Positions 6,800 to 16,293 of a DNA stretch of 24,348 bases are shown one piece after another. The notes under the pieces were generated by a model, which was not told the origin of the DNA, did not search any database, and saw only the letters and a list, made by a program, of their open reading frames with translations. The stretch is taken from the NCBI GenBank assembly GCA_025450375.1, contig JANWHO010000232.1, positions 1-24,348 on the forward strand, written 5' to 3'. The DNA comes from Chloroflexota bacterium. Lineage in GTDB: Bacteria > Chloroflexota > UBA5177 > JANWHV01. How positions within the stretch are numbered: position 1 is the stretch's first letter; each line of letters begins with the position of its first letter. Position numbers and translations under genes: made by a program.

Positions 6800-8626
6800 A
6801 TGGCTGATCTGTTTGGCGGTCTGGACGCGGAGGCATACGACCGGAGCTACGGCGACCGGACGCTGGTCTCGCGTATCCTCCGCTACTTTCGGCCCGTGCG
6901 CGGCAAGATGCTGGCGGTGGCGGGATATGCGCTCCTGGGCGCCCTGATGAATCTGGCCTTGCCGATCGCGATTTCCGGCGCGGTGGGCGGCCTGGCCGGC
7001 TCCCGGACCACGGGAATGGCGGGGCTTCTGGTCGCCGCCATTCTGGTCTCCGGCGCCGCGGCCTGGGCCGTCAGCCTGGGCCGGCAATGGTTGACCGCCC
7101 GCGCGGTGGCCGACGTGGTTCTCCAACTCAGGCTCGACGTGGTGGAATCGGTGCTGGCCCGCGATCTCTCATTCTTCGACGAGTATCCGTCCGGGAAGAT
7201 CGTTAGCCGAGTCACCTCGGATACACAAGACTTTTCGACCGTGGTCACCCTCAGCCTCGAATTGGTGAGCCAGATCATGTTGGTGCTCATTCTGGGCGGG
7301 ATCCTCTTCGCGATCAATGTCCGCCTGGCCTTGCTGACCCTCCTGATTGGGCCGCCCATCGTGGGGGTGGCCATCGCCTTCCGCATCCTGGCCCGCAACA
7401 TGTCTCGGAGGTCACAGCGGGCCCTTGCCCGCGTGAACGCGGCGATCCAGGAATCGATCACCGGAATGATGGTGGCGAAGGGCTTCCGACAGGAAGGCTC
7501 GATGTATGAAGAGTTTCGTCAGGTCAACGATCAGCGTTACCAGGTCAACTTCCGCGAGGGTCTGGTCTACAACAACATCTTCCCCGTTTTCGTGACCATT
7601 ACCGGTCTCGGAACGGCGATCGTGATCTATTTCGGCGGTCTCCGCGCGCTCGACCACTCGATATCGGCCGGAGTCTGGGCCCTGTTCGTCCAGAGTATCG
7701 GCGTGTTTTGGATTCCCCTGATCAGCATAGCCTCGTTCTGGAGCCAGTTTCAGTTGGGTCTTTCGGCGAGCGAGCGGGTCTTCGCCCTGATCGACGCCGA
7801 GCCGCGGGTCCATCAGGCCGACTCGCTACCCGTGACGCGGCTTGCCGGCCGGATCGAGTTTCGTGACCTGGATTTCCAGTACAACGAGCAGGAGCAGGTG
7901 CTCCGCGGCTTCAATTTGACGATCGCCGCCGGCGAGACCGTGGCTCTGGTTGGACACACTGGGGCCGGGAAATCTACCCTGGGCAAACTGGTGGCCCGTT
8001 TCTATGAGTTCCAGGGCGGATCATTATTGATCGACGGTCGGGATATCCGCACCTTTGACCTGGCATCCTACCGGCGCCATTTGGGAGTGGTGCCGCAGGC
8101 GCCGTTCCTGTTTTCCGGCACGGTGGAGGAGAACATCCGCTATGCCCGGCCCGAGGCGAGCTCCGCCGAGGTGCGGGCCGCCGCCGCCGGGGTAGGCGGG
8201 GGCGACTGGCTGGCCGCCCTCCCGAGCGGGCTGGAGACCCCGGTGGGCGAACTGGGCCGCGGCCTCTCGCTCGGGCAGCGCCAGTTGGTGGCCCTGGCCC
8301 GGCTCCTCCTGCAAGGCCCCTCGGTAGTGATTCTGGACGAGGCGACCGCCAGCGTCGATCCGCTGACCGAGGCCCAGATTCAGGAAGGGCTGGACGAGGT
8401 GCTCCAGCACCGGACGGCCATCGTGATCGCTCACCGGCTCTCCACCATTCGCACGGTTGACCGGATCATCGTGTTGGATCACGGGTCGATCGTGGAGGAG
8501 GGAAGCCACGAGGCGCTGCTGCGGCGGGGCGGCCCGTATAGCCAACTCTACAATACCTATTTCCGCCACCAGTCGCCCGACTACCAACCGGGCGGCGGTT
8601 TCGTGCCGGTGGAGGCCGCTGGTTAG
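6800..8626 (+). CDS. ABC exporter half-transporter (subunit 2, canonical Walker B)
   Basis: A 608-residue TMD-NBD half-transporter encoded 5 bp after subunit 1 and surely its partner. Six transmembrane helices lie in about residues 30-320. The NBD shows Walker A GHTGAGKST at 385-393, Walker B VVILDEATASVD with catalytic Glu514, and H-loop His545. Its signature is LSLGQ (489-493) instead of LSGGQ. In the heterodimer, subunit 1 Walker A/B faces subunit 2 LSLGQ, giving a degenerate site. Subunit 2 Walker A/B with Glu514 faces subunit 1 LSGGQ, giving the hydrolytic site. The ATG at 6800 is preceded by GAGTGAGG overlapping the end of subunit 1, so the two are translationally linked. It converges on nrdB with a 30-bp gap and no clear terminator. 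Confidence 0.93.
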   Translation: MADLFGGLDAEAYDRSYGDRTLVSRILRYFRPVRGKMLAVAGYALLGALMNLALPIAISGAVGGLAGSRTTGMAGLLVAAILVSGAAAWAVSLGRQWLTARAVADVVLQLRLDVVESVLARDLSFFDEYPSGKIVSRVTSDTQDFSTVVTLSLELVSQIMLVLILGGILFAINVRLALLTLLIGPPIVGVAIAFRILARNMSRRSQRALARVNAAIQESITGMMVAKGFRQEGSMYEEFRQVNDQRYQVNFREGLVYNNIFPVFVTITGLGTAIVIYFGGLRALDHSISAGVWALFVQSIGVFWIPLISIASFWSQFQLGLSASERVFALIDAEPRVHQADSLPVTRLAGRIEFRDLDFQYNEQEQVLRGFNLTIAAGETVALVGHTGAGKSTLGKLVARFYEFQGGSLLIDGRDIRTFDLASYRRHLGVVPQAPFLFSGTVEENIRYARPEASSAEVRAAAAGVGGGDWLAALPSGLETPVGELGRGLSLGQRQLVALARLLLQGPSVVILDEATASVDPLTEAQIQEGLDEVLQHRTAIVIAHRLSTIRTVDRIIVLDHGSIVEEGSHEALLRRGGPYSQLYNTYFRHQSPDYQPGGGFVPVEAAG

Positions 8627-8656
8627 GCCCTCCCTCGCGTAGGCGCGTCATCATAG

Positions 8657-9648
<992 letters not shown>

Positions 9649-9652
<4 letters not shown>

Positions 9653-12183
9653 TGACATGCCTCGCAGTCTTCCTCTAGGGAGCATGTCGCCGCGGCGGTT
9701 TCCTCGGAATCGGGATTCGGGGTCCGTTCGACCTCGACGCTACTGGACGGACTGGCGCTCCGCATCCACCGAGGCTGGATTCCCCAGCGGTTAATGTCGA
9801 GGGTGGACTTTTCCACCTGGGTGGCTGCCCGAGTGCGCAGGTAGTACGTCGTCTTGAGCCCACTTTCCCAGGCCCGCAGGTAGGTCTCGTGGAGATCCCG
9901 GCCGGTGGGGCAGTCCAGGTAGAGGTTAAGCGACTGGCCCATGTCGATCCATTTCTGGCGCCGGGAGGCACAGGCGATCAGCCAGGAGGGTGCGATCTCG
10001 AAGGCGGTGCAATACCGGTCCTTGAGGTGGTTCGGAACGCGGTCGATGTCACGCACCGAGCCATCGTAGTACTTGAGTGCCTCGCGCATCTCCGCGTCCC
10101 ACAGTCCCTCCGCCTTGAGGTCACGCACCAGCGCGACGTTCACCTGGGTAAACTCTCCGGACAGGTTGCTCTTCACGTAGAGATTGGTGTAGGCCGGTTC
10201 AATCGAGGGCGAGACACCGACGATGGTCGAGATCGTGGCCGTCGGCGCGATGGCCAGCACCTGACTGTTTCGCAAGCCATGCGCCGCGATAGCCTGGCGG
10301 ACTTCGTCCCAGGGGAGGGTTGAGCCGCGATCCATGTTCACTGCCATCCCGCGCTCGGTTTCGAGGAGAGCGATCGTGTCAAGCGGGAGCAGTCCTCGTT
10401 CCCATTTGGACCCGGCGTAGCTGGGATAGCGCCCGCGTTCCCGCGCCAGATCCGCCGAGGCTTGCAAGGCGTGGAAGGCAATTGCCTCCATGCTCCGGTC
10501 GGAAAAGACCACCGCTTGGTCGCCGGCATAGCTGTACCCCAGGGCATACAAGGCATCCTGGAAGCCCATCACCCCGAGACCAATGGGCCGGTGCCGTTGG
10601 TTGGCCGTTTCCGCCTCTGGTGTGGGGTAGAAATTGAGGTCGATCACGTTGTCCAACATGCGCACGGCAGTCCGTACCGTGTCCGCGAGCAACGGCTGGT
10701 CGATCTCGCCGCCAGGGATAAGGTGAGCGGCCAGGTTGATCGATCCCAGGTTGCAGACCGCCGTCTCATCCCTGGAAGTGTTCAGTAAGATTTCGGTGCA
10801 GAGATTGGCGCCATGGATCACCCCCGCGTGATCCTGAGGAGAGCGGATGTTGGCCGGGTCCTTCCAGGTGAGCCAGGGATGGCCGGTCTCGAAAAGGGCG
10901 CTCAATATCCGTCGCCACAGGTCCACGGCAGGCATGCGCTTGTGGTGGGGAAGCCGACCGGCGGCGGCCTCCGTCTCGTAGTGGGCGTAGCGCCGGTCGA
11001 AGGCTGACCCATGGAGATCGTGCAGGTCCGGCACGTCGTCGGGGCTGAATAGAGTCCACTCGCCCGCCGCCAGTACGCGGCGCATGAACAAATCCGGCAT
11101 CCAGAGGGCGGTGTGCAGATCGTGGGTACGCCGCCGATCGTCGCCAGTCGTTTTCCGCAAGTCGAGAAATTCCTCCACATCCAGATGCCAGGGTTCCAGG
11201 TAGGCGCACACGGCGCCCTTCCGCTTCCCGCCCTGGTTCACCGCCACCGCCGAATCGCTAGCTACCTTGAGGAAGGGGATAACACCCTGGCTGGCCCCGT
11301 TCGTCCCGCGAATAGGGGCGCCAAGGGCGCGAATCGTGGTCCAATCGTTGCCCAGGCCGCCGCTCCATTTGGATAACAGGGCATTGTCCCGGAGGCACTT
11401 ATAGATATCGCCCAGATCGTCGGGCACCGTGGTCAGGAAGCACGACGACAGTTGGGGATGGCGGGTGCCGGCGTTAAACAAGGTGGGGGTAGCGGGAGTA
11501 AACAAGAACTGGGATATCAAGTCGTAGAAGGCAATGGCGTGAGCCTCACGGTCGCGCTCACCCAACGACAGCCCCATGGCCACGCGCAGCCAAAACAACT
11601 GCGGCAACTCGAATCGGCGGCCCTGATCTTGCAGGAGATAGCGGTCGTAGAGGGTCTGCAGGGCCATGATCGCGAACCGCAAGTCGCGCTCGGGCCGCGG
11701 GGCCGCCGCCATCTTGGTCAGGTCGAAGGTGGCGAGGGCGGGGTCAAGCAGGCCGGCGGCAATCCCCGTTTCCAGGTAGATCGGCAGGTACGCCCGATAC
11801 GCGGCCCCGGCGTTACTCAAGGATACGGGCCGTCCCAGGGCCTCCCGATAGAGGGCGACAAGCAGGAGCCGGGCGGCCGCGACGGCATAGTCCGGCTCGA
11901 TTTCTACCTGGGCGCGAGCGGCCAGATTGGCGGCGCGCAATATCTCATCCTCTGGGATGCCAGGATAGAGCGTACCAAGGGTGGCCTCCAGGAGCATGGA
12001 GGGATCGGCGTTCAGGCCGTCGCACGCTTCCTTGATGGTTTGCCGGAGAGCAGCCACATCCAGGGCGATGGTTTCTCCCATGCCGTTGGTGCGGGTAAAC
12101 GCGCGGGCGCGCCGCGTGACGACATGCGATGGTCCGGTGACCGTGAGATTGCTCGAACGCGGGGTGGTCTGGGTGAGGGCCAT
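9649..12183 (-). CDS. nrdA: Ribonucleotide reductase large subunit (class I)
   Basis: An 844-residue catalytic subunit that converts ribonucleoside diphosphates to deoxyribonucleotides. A single N-terminal ATP-cone (about residues 20-110) is followed by the ten-stranded barrel. Catalytic residues by alignment with E. coli NrdA: Cys248 and Cys477 (redox pair, SSCFL and [10 protein letters not shown]), Cys462 (thiyl radical), Asn460 and Glu464 (NLCTE), and Tyr780-Tyr781 (TTYYLRT, radical transfer). The C-terminal reductant pair is Cys840/Cys843 in EDCEACQ, a CxxC rather than the E. coli CxxxxC. I chose the ATG at 12181-12183 because AAGGA lies about 7 bases upstream; an in-frame start at 12264 would give an unlikely leader. 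The leader, about 135 bp from the riboswitch to the ATG, carries no gene. nrdB overlaps its stop. Confidence 0.97.
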
Positions 12184-12319
12184 GAGACATCCTTTCCACG
12201 CTTCCATCGTGTCCGCTCTCCACCCGAGAGGGAACATGACGGAGACATGGCGCCCGCGGCCCACCGCGTGACGGCATCCTCGATCACGCCCTCTTGCGCG
12301 AAGGGCAAGCCGTGATCAC
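12184..12319 (-). other. nrdA leader between riboswitch and start codon
   Basis: About 136 bases of untranslated leader. It contains short complementary stretches (GCCCT/AGGGC and CTTGC/GCAAG around 12286-12310) that could form the expression platform, but no T-run and no convincing anti-Shine-Dalgarno pairing that I can demonstrate by eye. No gene is supported on either strand. Confidence 0.4.
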
Positions 12320-12435
12320 GTCATAGATGGGCATTCGGACTTGGCCGTGGGCCTTACCGCTGCGCGACAGTGCCGGAATTACACCGGACTTTCCCCATTA
12401 TTTCAGCCGTGCCACGACGGCACGACCCCTATGAC
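12320..12435 (-). ncRNA. Cobalamin (B12) riboswitch in the nrdAB leader
   Basis: Read on the minus strand, this segment has the conserved cobalamin riboswitch core in order. GGGGAAAGTCCGGTG and AATTCCGGCACTG are followed by GCGCAGCGGTAAGG, and a B12-box-like AAGTCCGAATGCCC ends the element. A closing P1 stem is formed by GTCATAG (12435-12429) and CTATGAC (12326-12320), and a GTGCC/GGCAC hairpin follows the 5' arm. It ends 137 bases before the nrdA ATG. Known precedent: in Streptomyces coelicolor an AdoCbl riboswitch shuts off class I nrdAB when B12 supports the class II enzyme. Whether it acts here by termination or by hiding the ribosome-binding site is not clear; no U-run follows. Confidence 0.88.
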
Positions 12436-12481
12436 ATACTACCTGTAGGCGACTACCCCGTGAGAATACTATATGTTGTTG
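12436..12481. promoter_or_regulatory. Tandem NrdR-box-like sites upstream of nrdAB
   Basis: ATACTATATGTTGTTG at 12466-12481 matches 12 of 16 positions of the NrdR box as I remember it (ACACwATATATwGTGT), including its central core. A weaker related site, ATACTACCTGTAGGCG, lies exactly 30 bp away at 12436-12451, next to the riboswitch. Pairs about three helical turns apart are typical for NrdR, the ATP/dATP-sensing repressor of RNR genes. A possible minus-strand -10 (TATAGT) lies inside the stronger box. I found no good -35. Confidence 0.45.
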
Positions 12482-12676
12482 CTATCGTCTAGCGCGTTAT
12501 GCACACATGCTCGTTCAGCGTGGAGGACTGGCATGAGTTTCGTGCCCGCGAATGCGGGTGGGCGTCACCTTCGCAAACCCGAATCGGGCCCGGGGAATCG
12601 TAATCCCGCCGGGGCGTGGCGCCCGCGTGGTACACTGGTCCCTGGCGATGCCAGCCAAAGGTCTCTGGGAGCAGCC

Positions 12677-13531
12677 ATGGTCGTCAACATCCGCGACACT
12701 ACTCCGCCGTGTACCGTGACCACCTTCCTACCCAACGAGAGGGAGACCCAGATCTTGGGTGGTACCCAGACGCATGTCGCGGTCGGCGAGAATCTGGCCA
12801 AGGGTTTTCGCACCCACGCCCGGCAGCTTGGCGTGCTCTGGCTGGTCCGCACCGAAACCGATCTCCACTACCCACGGGCCGATGGGAGCACCGGTGTCTT
12901 CTATCCCGATGTCTTCGTCACCGCCGAGGCGGCGCTCCATGACAGCATCGCCTACAACGTCCGCTCGGTGGGCAAACCGCCCATGTTGGTGGTCGAGGTG
13001 CTCTCCAACAAGACGGCCAAGAAGGACATTGGGCCCAAGCGGGCCGCCTACGCCGAGCTGGGGGTGACCGAGTACGTGACCTTCGACCCGCGCCCGCGGA
13101 AGCAGTTGGACCTGCACGGTTATCGGCTGGAGAGCCCGGGCGTCTATCGCGAGATCGCGCCGGAGGAGAGCGGACTCTGGCTGGCCACCGTGGGCTTGTG
13201 GGTAAGGGCCGAGCCGTCCAGCAACCCCTTCCGCGGTCCGCTGCTCCGGCTGATCACCCGTGAGGGAGAGCGGCTCCTGCATATCGACGAGGAGACGGAG
13301 GCGAGGCGCGCGGCGGAAGCGGAGCGGGACGGGGAGCGCTGGGTGCGGCTGACCGCCGAACGGGCGCGGCTGACCGCCGACCTGGCACGAGCAGAAGCTG
13401 ATCAGGCACGAGCTTCCGCCGAGCAGCGGCTTGAGACTGAGCGGCGAGCCCACGAGTTGGCCGATGACGAGATCGTGCGTCTGCGCTCCTTGCTGGAGGA
13501 AACCAGACGCGATCCTTCGGATCGCGGTTGA
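12677..13531 (+). CDS. Uma2-family (DUF820) putative endonuclease with coiled-coil tail
   Basis: A 284-residue protein with a PD-(D/E)XK-type Uma2 fold in residues 15-200 and a charged coiled-coil tail from about 213. Candidate active-site residues are Asp78 (YPDVFV) and Glu107 (LVVEVLSNKT). The usual downstream K/D-rich helix and GVTEYVTFDP segment follow. The family is widespread and multi-copy in Chloroflexota and Cyanobacteria; its cellular role is poorly known. The tail (RLTAERARLTADLARAEADQ and onward) is built of heptads, with the 15-base unit encoding RLTAE/RLTAD occurring twice in tandem. I chose the ATG at 12677 because GGGAG lies about 6 bases upstream and homology begins soon after. 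Divergent from nrdAB and convergent with the DJ-1 gene, 14 bp apart. It is probably a single-gene unit; no convincing promoter was found. Confidence 0.85.
   Translation: MVVNIRDTTPPCTVTTFLPNERETQILGGTQTHVAVGENLAKGFRTHARQLGVLWLVRTETDLHYPRADGSTGVFYPDVFVTAEAALHDSIAYNVRSVGKPPMLVVEVLSNKTAKKDIGPKRAAYAELGVTEYVTFDPRPRKQLDLHGYRLESPGVYREIAPEESGLWLATVGLWVRAEPSSNPFRGPLLRLITREGERLLHIDEETEARRAAEAERDGERWVRLTAERARLTADLARAEADQARASAEQRLETERRAHELADDEIVRLRSLLEETRRDPSDRG
13508..13526. terminator. Possible bidirectional terminator hairpin
   Basis: CGCGATCC and GGATCGCG form a perfect 8-bp stem with a TTC loop over the last codons of the Uma2 gene, between two convergent genes. No strong T-run follows on either strand, so the terminator role is inferred from position. 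Confidence 0.35.
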
Positions 13532-13545
13532 TCAGAGCCGCCTGG

Positions 13546-14268
13546 TCACGAGACGCCGCCCGAGCCTCCACGAATCAGTTCAGCGCCGATCCGTTCCGCC
13601 TGCAGGCGGCGCCGCTCCTGGAACTCGCCCCGAGCGCGTGTGATCTGAGCCACCAAGTCGGGGTCCGCCGTTCGCGGATGGCCACCCGCGAACGGCGGTT
13701 CTGGATCATATTCAATGAGCAACTGGATCTCGCGCGCCACCACGTCGCCACACAGTTCCGCCGCCAGGACCAGGCCAAAGTCAATCCCGGCCGTCACGCC
13801 GCCTCCGGTAATCCGGTTGCGGTCAATCACCACCCGCTCGTTCACCGGGATAGCCCCCAGAGGGGTCAGGAGGTCCAGCGAGAGCCAGTGGGTGGTCGCG
13901 CGGTAGCCACGGAGGAGGCCGGCCGCCCCCAACAGGAGAGCGCCGGTGCAGACAGCGGAGACGTAGCGGACCATCTGCCCGCGTTCCTGGAGAAAGCGGA
14001 TCAGCGGTTCGTGTTCCATCATCGCCACCTGCCCCGGTCCACCAGGCACACAAAGTACATCCAGGGGCGGCGCCTCGGCAAAGGTGGTGGGTGCGATTAC
14101 AGCTAGCCCCTTCTCGGAGGCGACAGGGCCCTTTGCCTCGGCGATTAGATGTACCGTTGCTCCCGGCAGCCGGGAAAATACCTCATAAGGACCTGAGAGG
14201 TCTAGCTGAGTGAAGCCGGGATAGAGGACGAGTCCAATTGAGATTGGTGGTACGGGGTCGGGTCGCAT
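13546..14268 (-). CDS. DJ-1/PfpI family protein, isonitrile hydratase-like
   Basis: A 240-residue protein of the DJ-1/PfpI superfamily (type 1 glutamine amidotransferase fold). The nucleophile elbow is YVSAVCTGALLL with Cys107. The N-terminal motif LDLSGPYEVF supplies Asp23 and Glu29, the acid pattern of the isonitrile hydratase (InhA, cyclohexyl isocyanide hydratase) branch, and TTHW after the elbow also fits that branch. Predicted cytoplasmic. The ATG at 14266-14268 has GAGG 5 bases upstream and lies 7 bp after the D-aminopeptidase stop, so the two form an operon. InhA-like proteins hydrate isonitriles to N-formamides, but many homologues have unknown substrates. In this peptide-degradation context another amide or a stress role is also possible. 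The family is secure; the reaction is not. Confidence 0.88.
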   Translation of the reverse strand: MRPDPVPPISIGLVLYPGFTQLDLSGPYEVFSRLPGATVHLIAEAKGPVASEKGLAVIAPTTFAEAPPLDVLCVPGGPGQVAMMEHEPLIRFLQERGQMVRYVSAVCTGALLLGAAGLLRGYRATTHWLSLDLLTPLGAIPVNERVVIDRNRITGGGVTAGIDFGLVLAAELCGDVVAREIQLLIEYDPEPPFAGGHPRTADPDLVAQITRARGEFQERRRLQAERIGAELIRGGSGGVS

Positions 14269-14275
14269 GGAAACC

Positions 14276-15103
14276 TCAGCGCTCCACCAAACTTCGCGTG
14301 AGCGCGACGATGGTGACGAAGCGCTGGAATAGAGTCAGGGTGTTCGTGTCCTCAAGCACGACCTGCCGGGTACCTTTCCGGGTGACCCCGCTGATCCAGG
14401 TGGCCATCGCCGCCATGTCGGCGGTGAGAAAGGTTAGTTCCAGTTCAGTGGGACTGGCGAACCGCGGCGCCTCCATGGCGCCGATCCGCTCGACCGCCCG
14501 CTTGGCGCCCGCGTGGATGCGCGTACATGCCTCCTCCGGATGAAGGTTATGGGCCGCGAAACGGCTGATTGATTGCTTGACCACCACTCGCTCACCATGA
14601 GGGGAAATGCCCTCCGCCTCCCTGGCGGTGGCCTCATCGCCGCTCACCAGGGCAATCGGGACCGCGTAGTGTCCGGCTACCAGCGCGTTGAGACCCGATT
14701 CGCCCACGATCTGGCCGTCCAGCCGGGCCTCCCAGATGGCGCTCGGATTGTAGCTATGCGAAAGAATGGCCGGGTCGGCTCCAATTGACCCATGATACCC
14801 GATGAAGAAAATCGCCTGGGCCGAGGCGTCCAGGCCCTCCATCATGTAGAGCGGCTTGTGGCGGCCACTGATCAGGGCAGCCCGCCCGTGTAGCTCGCGG
14901 GGCGTGAGATTCCGCATCGTGTTGTGGGAGTCGTTCACCACGAACTCGGTAGCCCCAGCCGCTAGGGCCCCGTCGATGGCGGCGTTTACCTCGTCCATCA
15001 GCAGGCCGCGCCCGTATTGATACTCCGGCCCGTCACCCAGAACCTGGGCCCAGTCCACGATCCCGCTCACCCCCTCGAAGTCGGTGGATATGTAGATCTT
15101 CAT
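14276..15103 (-). CDS. dppA: D-aminopeptidase, DppA family (M55)
   Basis: A 275-residue zinc peptidase of family M55. Bacillus subtilis DppA, the type member, is a cytoplasmic decamer that removes N-terminal D-amino acids, notably from D-Ala-D-Ala. Zinc ligands line up almost residue for residue: Asp8 and Glu10 (STDFEGVSG), His60 (VNDSHNTMRN), His104 (IGYHGS) and Glu135 (GESGLNA). His116 (LSHSYNP) matches the catalytic His. The start is the ATG at 15101-15103, preceded by GAGGAGA; an in-frame ATG five codons upstream is less well placed. It is the first gene of a leftward pair with the DJ-1 protein and is divergent from the GntR regulator, from which it may be controlled. Likely role: recycling or scavenging of D-amino-acid peptides derived from peptidoglycan. 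Confidence 0.93.
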   Translation of the reverse strand: MKIYISTDFEGVSGIVDWAQVLGDGPEYQYGRGLLMDEVNAAIDGALAAGATEFVVNDSHNTMRNLTPRELHGRAALISGRHKPLYMMEGLDASAQAIFFIGYHGSIGADPAILSHSYNPSAIWEARLDGQIVGESGLNALVAGHYAVPIALVSGDEATAREAEGISPHGERVVVKQSISRFAAHNLHPEEACTRIHAGAKRAVERIGAMEAPRFASPTELELTFLTADMAAMATWISGVTRKGTRQVVLEDTNTLTLFQRFVTIVALTRSLVER

Positions 15104-15157
15104 CACGGCTCTCCTCACACTTGCTCAACCAATAGTACCCAGATATCGCACCGTAGT

Positions 15158-15190
15158 TTGACAGGGTGGGCCTGTCTGCTGTTATATAAC
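15158..15190 (+). promoter_or_regulatory. Promoter and palindromic operator of the GntR operon
   Basis: TTGACA at 15158-15163 is a perfect -35. After 18 bases, TTATAT (15182-15187) can serve as -10. It is embedded in GTTATATAAC (15181-15190), a perfect 10-bp palindrome. A palindrome over the -10 box, about 35 bp before a GntR gene, suggests autoregulation. The site lies in the 122-bp divergent region and could also act on dppA. Confidence 0.55.
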
Positions 15191-15225
15191 ACCATCACAG
15201 TAGGCGAAGGGAAGGGGTGGCGCGG

Positions 15226-16266
15226 ATGTGGCGGATTCGAATCGACCGGACCTTGCCGATTTCGATCTCGGCCCAACTCAAGGGCCAGATTGAGTTCGGC
15301 ATCATATCTGGCGCGATCCTGCCGGGCGCTCGCCTCCCCTCGGTTCGCGAATTGGCGGCCGGGGAGGGAATCGCGCACGTCACCGTAAGCCACGTGTATC
15401 GGGAACTTACCCGTGAAGGGCTGATCCGGGTGCGGCCGGGGCATGGTACCTTCGTGGCCGGGGAGGGAACGGGGAATCGCACCGATTTGACCATCCTCCA
15501 GCGGCTGGTGGATGGGATGGTCGGCCAGGCCATGGCCCAGGGTTTTACCCCGGCCCAGATCAACCGCATGCTGGCCGCGCGCCTGGCGACCGGGCATCGA
15601 CGCCGGCCCCGGATCGCCATGGTCGGCTTGTTCAGTCGAGCCACCCAGGTTTACGCCCACGACCTCGCGGAGGGACTGGCCGACCTCGGGGCGGAGGTCT
15701 TCCCCTGTACCCTGGAAGCCTTGAAGACCGGCGATATCGATCTGAGCGAACGGGTGGCGAGAGCCGATGTGGTCTGTACAATGGCCACCAAGGTCCGTGA
15801 AGTGCAGGCGTTGCTTGGCCCCTATCATCCACCCGTGCTCCGTCTCTCCTTCGTGGCCCACCCGGAGACCCTGGCCCATTTGCGCGCCCTCCCCTTAACG
15901 GCCCGATTGGGGATTATCAGTACCTTCGCCGAGTTTGTCCCCACGATGCTGGCGGGGATCCGAGAACACTCGGGCTACCCTGGCAATCCGCTGTGCGCGG
16001 TCCTGGACGATCCCGCCCTGGCCAGAAGCGTGGTGCGGAACGCCTCGGTGCTCATCTACGCAAGCGGCAGCGAAGCCGTATTGGCGGACCTGCCGCCCTC
16101 GACGGCGGCCATTGAATACCTACACACTCCCGAGCCCGCCAGCATCGAGCCGGTACGGGCACTCCTTGAGCGGTTATTTCCTCAGGATGGTTTCCTGGGA
16201 AGGGAGGTGAGCGCCCGTCAAGCCGGCGGAACGCCGGTGGCTCTCCGTCTCGGTATCGCAAAATAA
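15226..16266 (+). CDS. GntR-family transcriptional regulator with unassigned C-terminal domain
   Basis: A 346-residue regulator. Residues 4-78 form a clear GntR winged helix: PISISAQLKGQIEFGIISG, LPSVRELA, HVTVSHVYRELTREGLI and the wing RPGHGTFVAG. A YtrA/HutC-like linker helix follows to about residue 120. The C-terminal 220 residues (from RIAMVGLFSRATQVYAHDL) alternate strands and helices like a Rossmann or periplasmic-binding-type fold, and I cannot match them to FadR, HutC, MocR or YtrA domains. The ATG at 15226 has GAAGGGG at about 8 bases; a GTG three codons earlier would lie directly on that purine run. It is first in the rightward operon (binding protein 27 bp later) and divergent from dppA. 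It probably controls both directions in response to a peptide-derived ligand. Confidence 0.85.
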   Translation: MWRIRIDRTLPISISAQLKGQIEFGIISGAILPGARLPSVRELAAGEGIAHVTVSHVYRELTREGLIRVRPGHGTFVAGEGTGNRTDLTILQRLVDGMVGQAMAQGFTPAQINRMLAARLATGHRRRPRIAMVGLFSRATQVYAHDLAEGLADLGAEVFPCTLEALKTGDIDLSERVARADVVCTMATKVREVQALLGPYHPPVLRLSFVAHPETLAHLRALPLTARLGIISTFAEFVPTMLAGIREHSGYPGNPLCAVLDDPALARSVVRNASVLIYASGSEAVLADLPPSTAAIEYLHTPEPASIEPVRALLERLFPQDGFLGREVSARQAGGTPVALRLGIAK

Positions 16267-16293
16267 TCTTCTAGCGAATGGAGCATTGTTACC

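Noticed and set aside
11452..12315. Open plus-strand frame over the nrdA 5' end and leader
   Set aside because: Antisense to nrdA and it overlaps the riboswitch flank; no family resemblance.
12601..12660. TACACT as a -10 box for the plus-strand Uma2 gene
   Set aside because: No acceptable -35 at 16-19 bases upstream; the match is too weak to report as a promoter.
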